Of a DNA stretch of 64,000 bases, positions 62,347-64,000 are shown piece after piece (position 1 is the first letter of the stretch; every line of letters starts with the position of its first letter). Position numbers and translations under genes: made by a program. The notes under the pieces are model-generated. The model saw only the letters and a list, made by a program, of their open reading frames with translations, was not told the origin of the DNA and made no database searches. This DNA comes from Aureispira sp. CCB-QB1 (GTDB taxonomy: Bacteria > Bacteroidota > Bacteroidia > Chitinophagales > Saprospiraceae), in contig NZ_JHBV01000003.1 of the NCBI RefSeq assembly GCF_000724545.1, positions 62,001 through 126,000 on the forward strand. Direction: 5' to 3'.

Positions 62347-64000
62347 ATGGAAGACAACAAAATGCTTAATTATATTAAAGATGTTTTAGAAAATATGCCC
62401 GCCAATTGGTTAAAACTAACTACTCATCGGCTGGATATTTATGAAGAAAAATTAGCTAAAACGCAATTTATAGAGCAATTTGAAGCATTATTTAATGAAA
62501 ACAATGCCAAAGAAGCAGCATTGAGTGTATTGCCAACAGCATTTGATTATATTCGGTTGGGACATCCATTGTCTTGTGTTTTGGAATGGGCTATTGCTAA
62601 TTTGAATGGTTTGAAGGCTGATAATGTTATTAGTTTTTCTTCTAAGACAGTTCCCATTTTAGCGGTATTAAGAAAAAACTTATTAACCAATAAAAATACT
62701 CAAATTGTTTACACAGGAGAGTTGCCTGATTGTTTTGATGCAGCAATCATCAAAAATGTTTATGGGTATCAGTTTGACTTAAAAAAGGTAGAACGAAAGG
62801 AAGATATTGTAGCCTTTGAAGGTAGTACTGTTTTTATCTCAGAACAAGAGCATATTGGTAACTTAGAGTTAGCTCCTAATATTGATTTCTTTATTGGGTT
62901 AAATGGAAGTTTAGGTAGTATTTTATTGGTTAATGGAAGTGCTAACGATCATTATGTTTCGGATATCCAACATGTACGAAGAAGAGAGACCGTAGCGATG
63001 ACACCTATCAATTCTTTGGCAGCTCTGAAAGCTATGGTAGGGGATGTTTCCTTGCAAGATAGAGAAAGTAGTGATGTGGCAAATAATGAAAAACTAGTTC
63101 TAAACTCAATTAGAAAAATTACAGGAACAAGTGGCAAAGGGCTCGTTGCTTCTAGTGGTCTATCGACTCAGTATGCAATCATGATGGGGCTTATAGATGC
63201 CGCCTTAGAAAATCATTCAGGAAAAGCCATCAAATTTATCGTTCCTCCTAATTGCTACGGTGGAACAAACGATCAAGCAAGACGAGTGGCTGCTTGCATT
63301 GACAATGTAGAAGTTATGGATTTGCCTGTTGACGGTGGAAAAGATATGGTTCAAAGCATTGATGTGGTTTTGGATCAAATTGCCGAGGAAGATGCCGTGC
63401 CTTATATTATTGCAGAAATTCCAACCAATCCTAGAGTGGAAGTGCCTGATCTATTAAAATTACAAGCAACGCTAAACAAAAAAAGAAAGAACAAGAAAGG
63501 AGAAATAGCTGTAGAGCCTGTCTTTATTTTAGACCAAACATTTTGTCCTAATGTACACTTTTTAGGGGAAGGAGAAATCCTTTCGACGATTCAATCTATA
63601 TCGTATGTGAGTGGATCAAAATTTCCAAGCGGAGGTTTGTGTACTGCTGGTTATTGTGTGGCAAATCAAGAAGCAGAATACCTAATGGAAAAGATTGAAT
63701 TGCACTTGAATCTTTGTGATAATGCAGCGACCAATCACCAAATGGAAACATTAGCAAAACAACTACCTTCAATGGAACAAAGAATTCATGATGCGTATAA
63801 AAATACGCGTGAATTTGTACAATTCATTGAGGAACATTTGCCCAATGCAAAAATAAATTTCGTATCAGAAGAATTAGCAGCAAAAGGATTTACACCATCC
63901 GTATTTTCATTGGATTTGCCTACTAAGGGAAATACAGAAGAGGAAAAAGAATTGTACAAAAGAAAATTGAATCTAAAATTGATTCACTTGATGATCAAAG
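62347..64000 (+). CDS. PLP-dependent Cys/Met metabolism-type enzyme (partial, runs off the right edge)
   Basis: At least 551 residues, starting at the ATG at 62347 (MEDNKMLNYIKDVLENMP); the C-terminus is outside the window. The PLP Lys is in SYVSGSKFPSGGLCTAGYC, Lys425, typical of cystathionine gamma-synthase/lyase-type enzymes (usual SATKY). Other family blocks are ASSGLSTQYAIMMGLIDAAL near 260-280, with FIVPPNCYGGTNDQARR and YIIAEIPTNPRVEVPDL. The Lys normally lies near residue 200, so there is an N-terminal extension of about 220 residues, as in the longer fungal STR2/MET-type homologues. It probably acts in methionine/cysteine metabolism; the reaction is undetermined. Confidence 0.85.
   Translation, partial: MEDNKMLNYIKDVLENMPANWLKLTTHRLDIYEEKLAKTQFIEQFEALFNENNAKEAALSVLPTAFDYIRLGHPLSCVLEWAIANLNGLKADNVISFSSKTVPILAVLRKNLLTNKNTQIVYTGELPDCFDAAIIKNVYGYQFDLKKVERKEDIVAFEGSTVFISEQEHIGNLELAPNIDFFIGLNGSLGSILLVNGSANDHYVSDIQHVRRRETVAMTPINSLAALKAMVGDVSLQDRESSDVANNEKLVLNSIRKITGTSGKGLVASSGLSTQYAIMMGLIDAALENHSGKAIKFIVPPNCYGGTNDQARRVAACIDNVEVMDLPVDGGKDMVQSIDVVLDQIAEEDAVPYIIAEIPTNPRVEVPDLLKLQATLNKKRKNKKGEIAVEPVFILDQTFCPNVHFLGEGEILSTIQSISYVSGSKFPSGGLCTAGYCVANQEAEYLMEKIELHLNLCDNAATNHQMETLAKQLPSMEQRIHDAYKNTREFVQFIEEHLPNAKINFVSEELAAKGFTPSVFSLDLPTKGNTEEEKELYKRKLNLKLIHLMIK

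Overview
The window is an AT-rich stretch of a free-living member of the Bacteroidota, probably a filamentous marine lineage near Saprospiria/Aureispira. The phylum call rests on several features: a C-terminal type IX secretion (T9SS) sorting domain, a TonB-dependent receptor with a carboxypeptidase-regulatory N-terminus, a PorE-like OmpA protein, DUF4293, an HU-CCDC81/SPOR protein, GH92, TAnnTTTG-type promoters and the lack of strong Shine-Dalgarno sites. The lineage call is a guess from gene style only. I found no rRNA, tRNA, CRISPR array, prophage or transposase.

Layout. 1-6.4 kb: a partial intradiol dioxygenase, a MORN-caspase protein, a YihY/BrkB membrane protein, a divergent thiolase and small membrane proteins. 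6.5-12.6 kb: one gene for a roughly 2030-residue protein full of glycine-every-fourth-residue (GX3) repeats, with no recognised family. 12.6-16.5 kb: bioF, then a compact Nudix-folK-deoxynucleoside kinase operon and a PduO-type cobalamin adenosyltransferase. 16.7-30.6 kb: a PorE-like envelope protein, an ArsR regulator, an outer-membrane barrel, a lone FMN glutamate-synthase-like enzyme, GrpB, an ADP-ribosylglycohydrolase with an apparent frameshift, and a T9SS-exported S15-type hydrolase. 31-40 kb: a carotenoid/retinol-type FAD oxidoreductase, a patch of gene remnants and tiny membrane proteins, a TonB receptor, a MarR regulator overlapping a shikimate kinase-alpha/beta hydrolase fusion, and an HU/SPOR protein. 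40.7-50 kb: a vWA-like exported protein, a B3/B4-domain protein paired with an exported toxin-23-like protein, a MATE transporter, a VOC protein, a thioredoxin-like protein and ychF. 50-64 kb: a Tricorn protease homologue, a fatty acid desaturase, an esterase lipoprotein, a GH92 lipoprotein, a thioesterase, bioA and a partial, unusually long PLP enzyme.

Functional links. bioF and bioA supply two consecutive steps of biotin synthesis but lie about 47 kb apart. Nudix, folK and dNK are adjacent and probably co-transcribed, joining folate and deoxynucleotide salvage. Many products are exported to the envelope or surface (TonB receptor, GH92, S15 hydrolase, beta-barrels, lipoproteins), as expected of an organism that feeds on polymers or prey.

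The most notable non-coding signal is a dispersed family of about 140-215 bp intergenic elements. Five copies have clear 5-7 bp flanking direct repeats and matched terminal inverted repeats, a sixth is good, and several more are decayed. Within most copies the two ends complement each other while differing between copies, so they look like non-autonomous mobile elements with a conserved fold-back structure.
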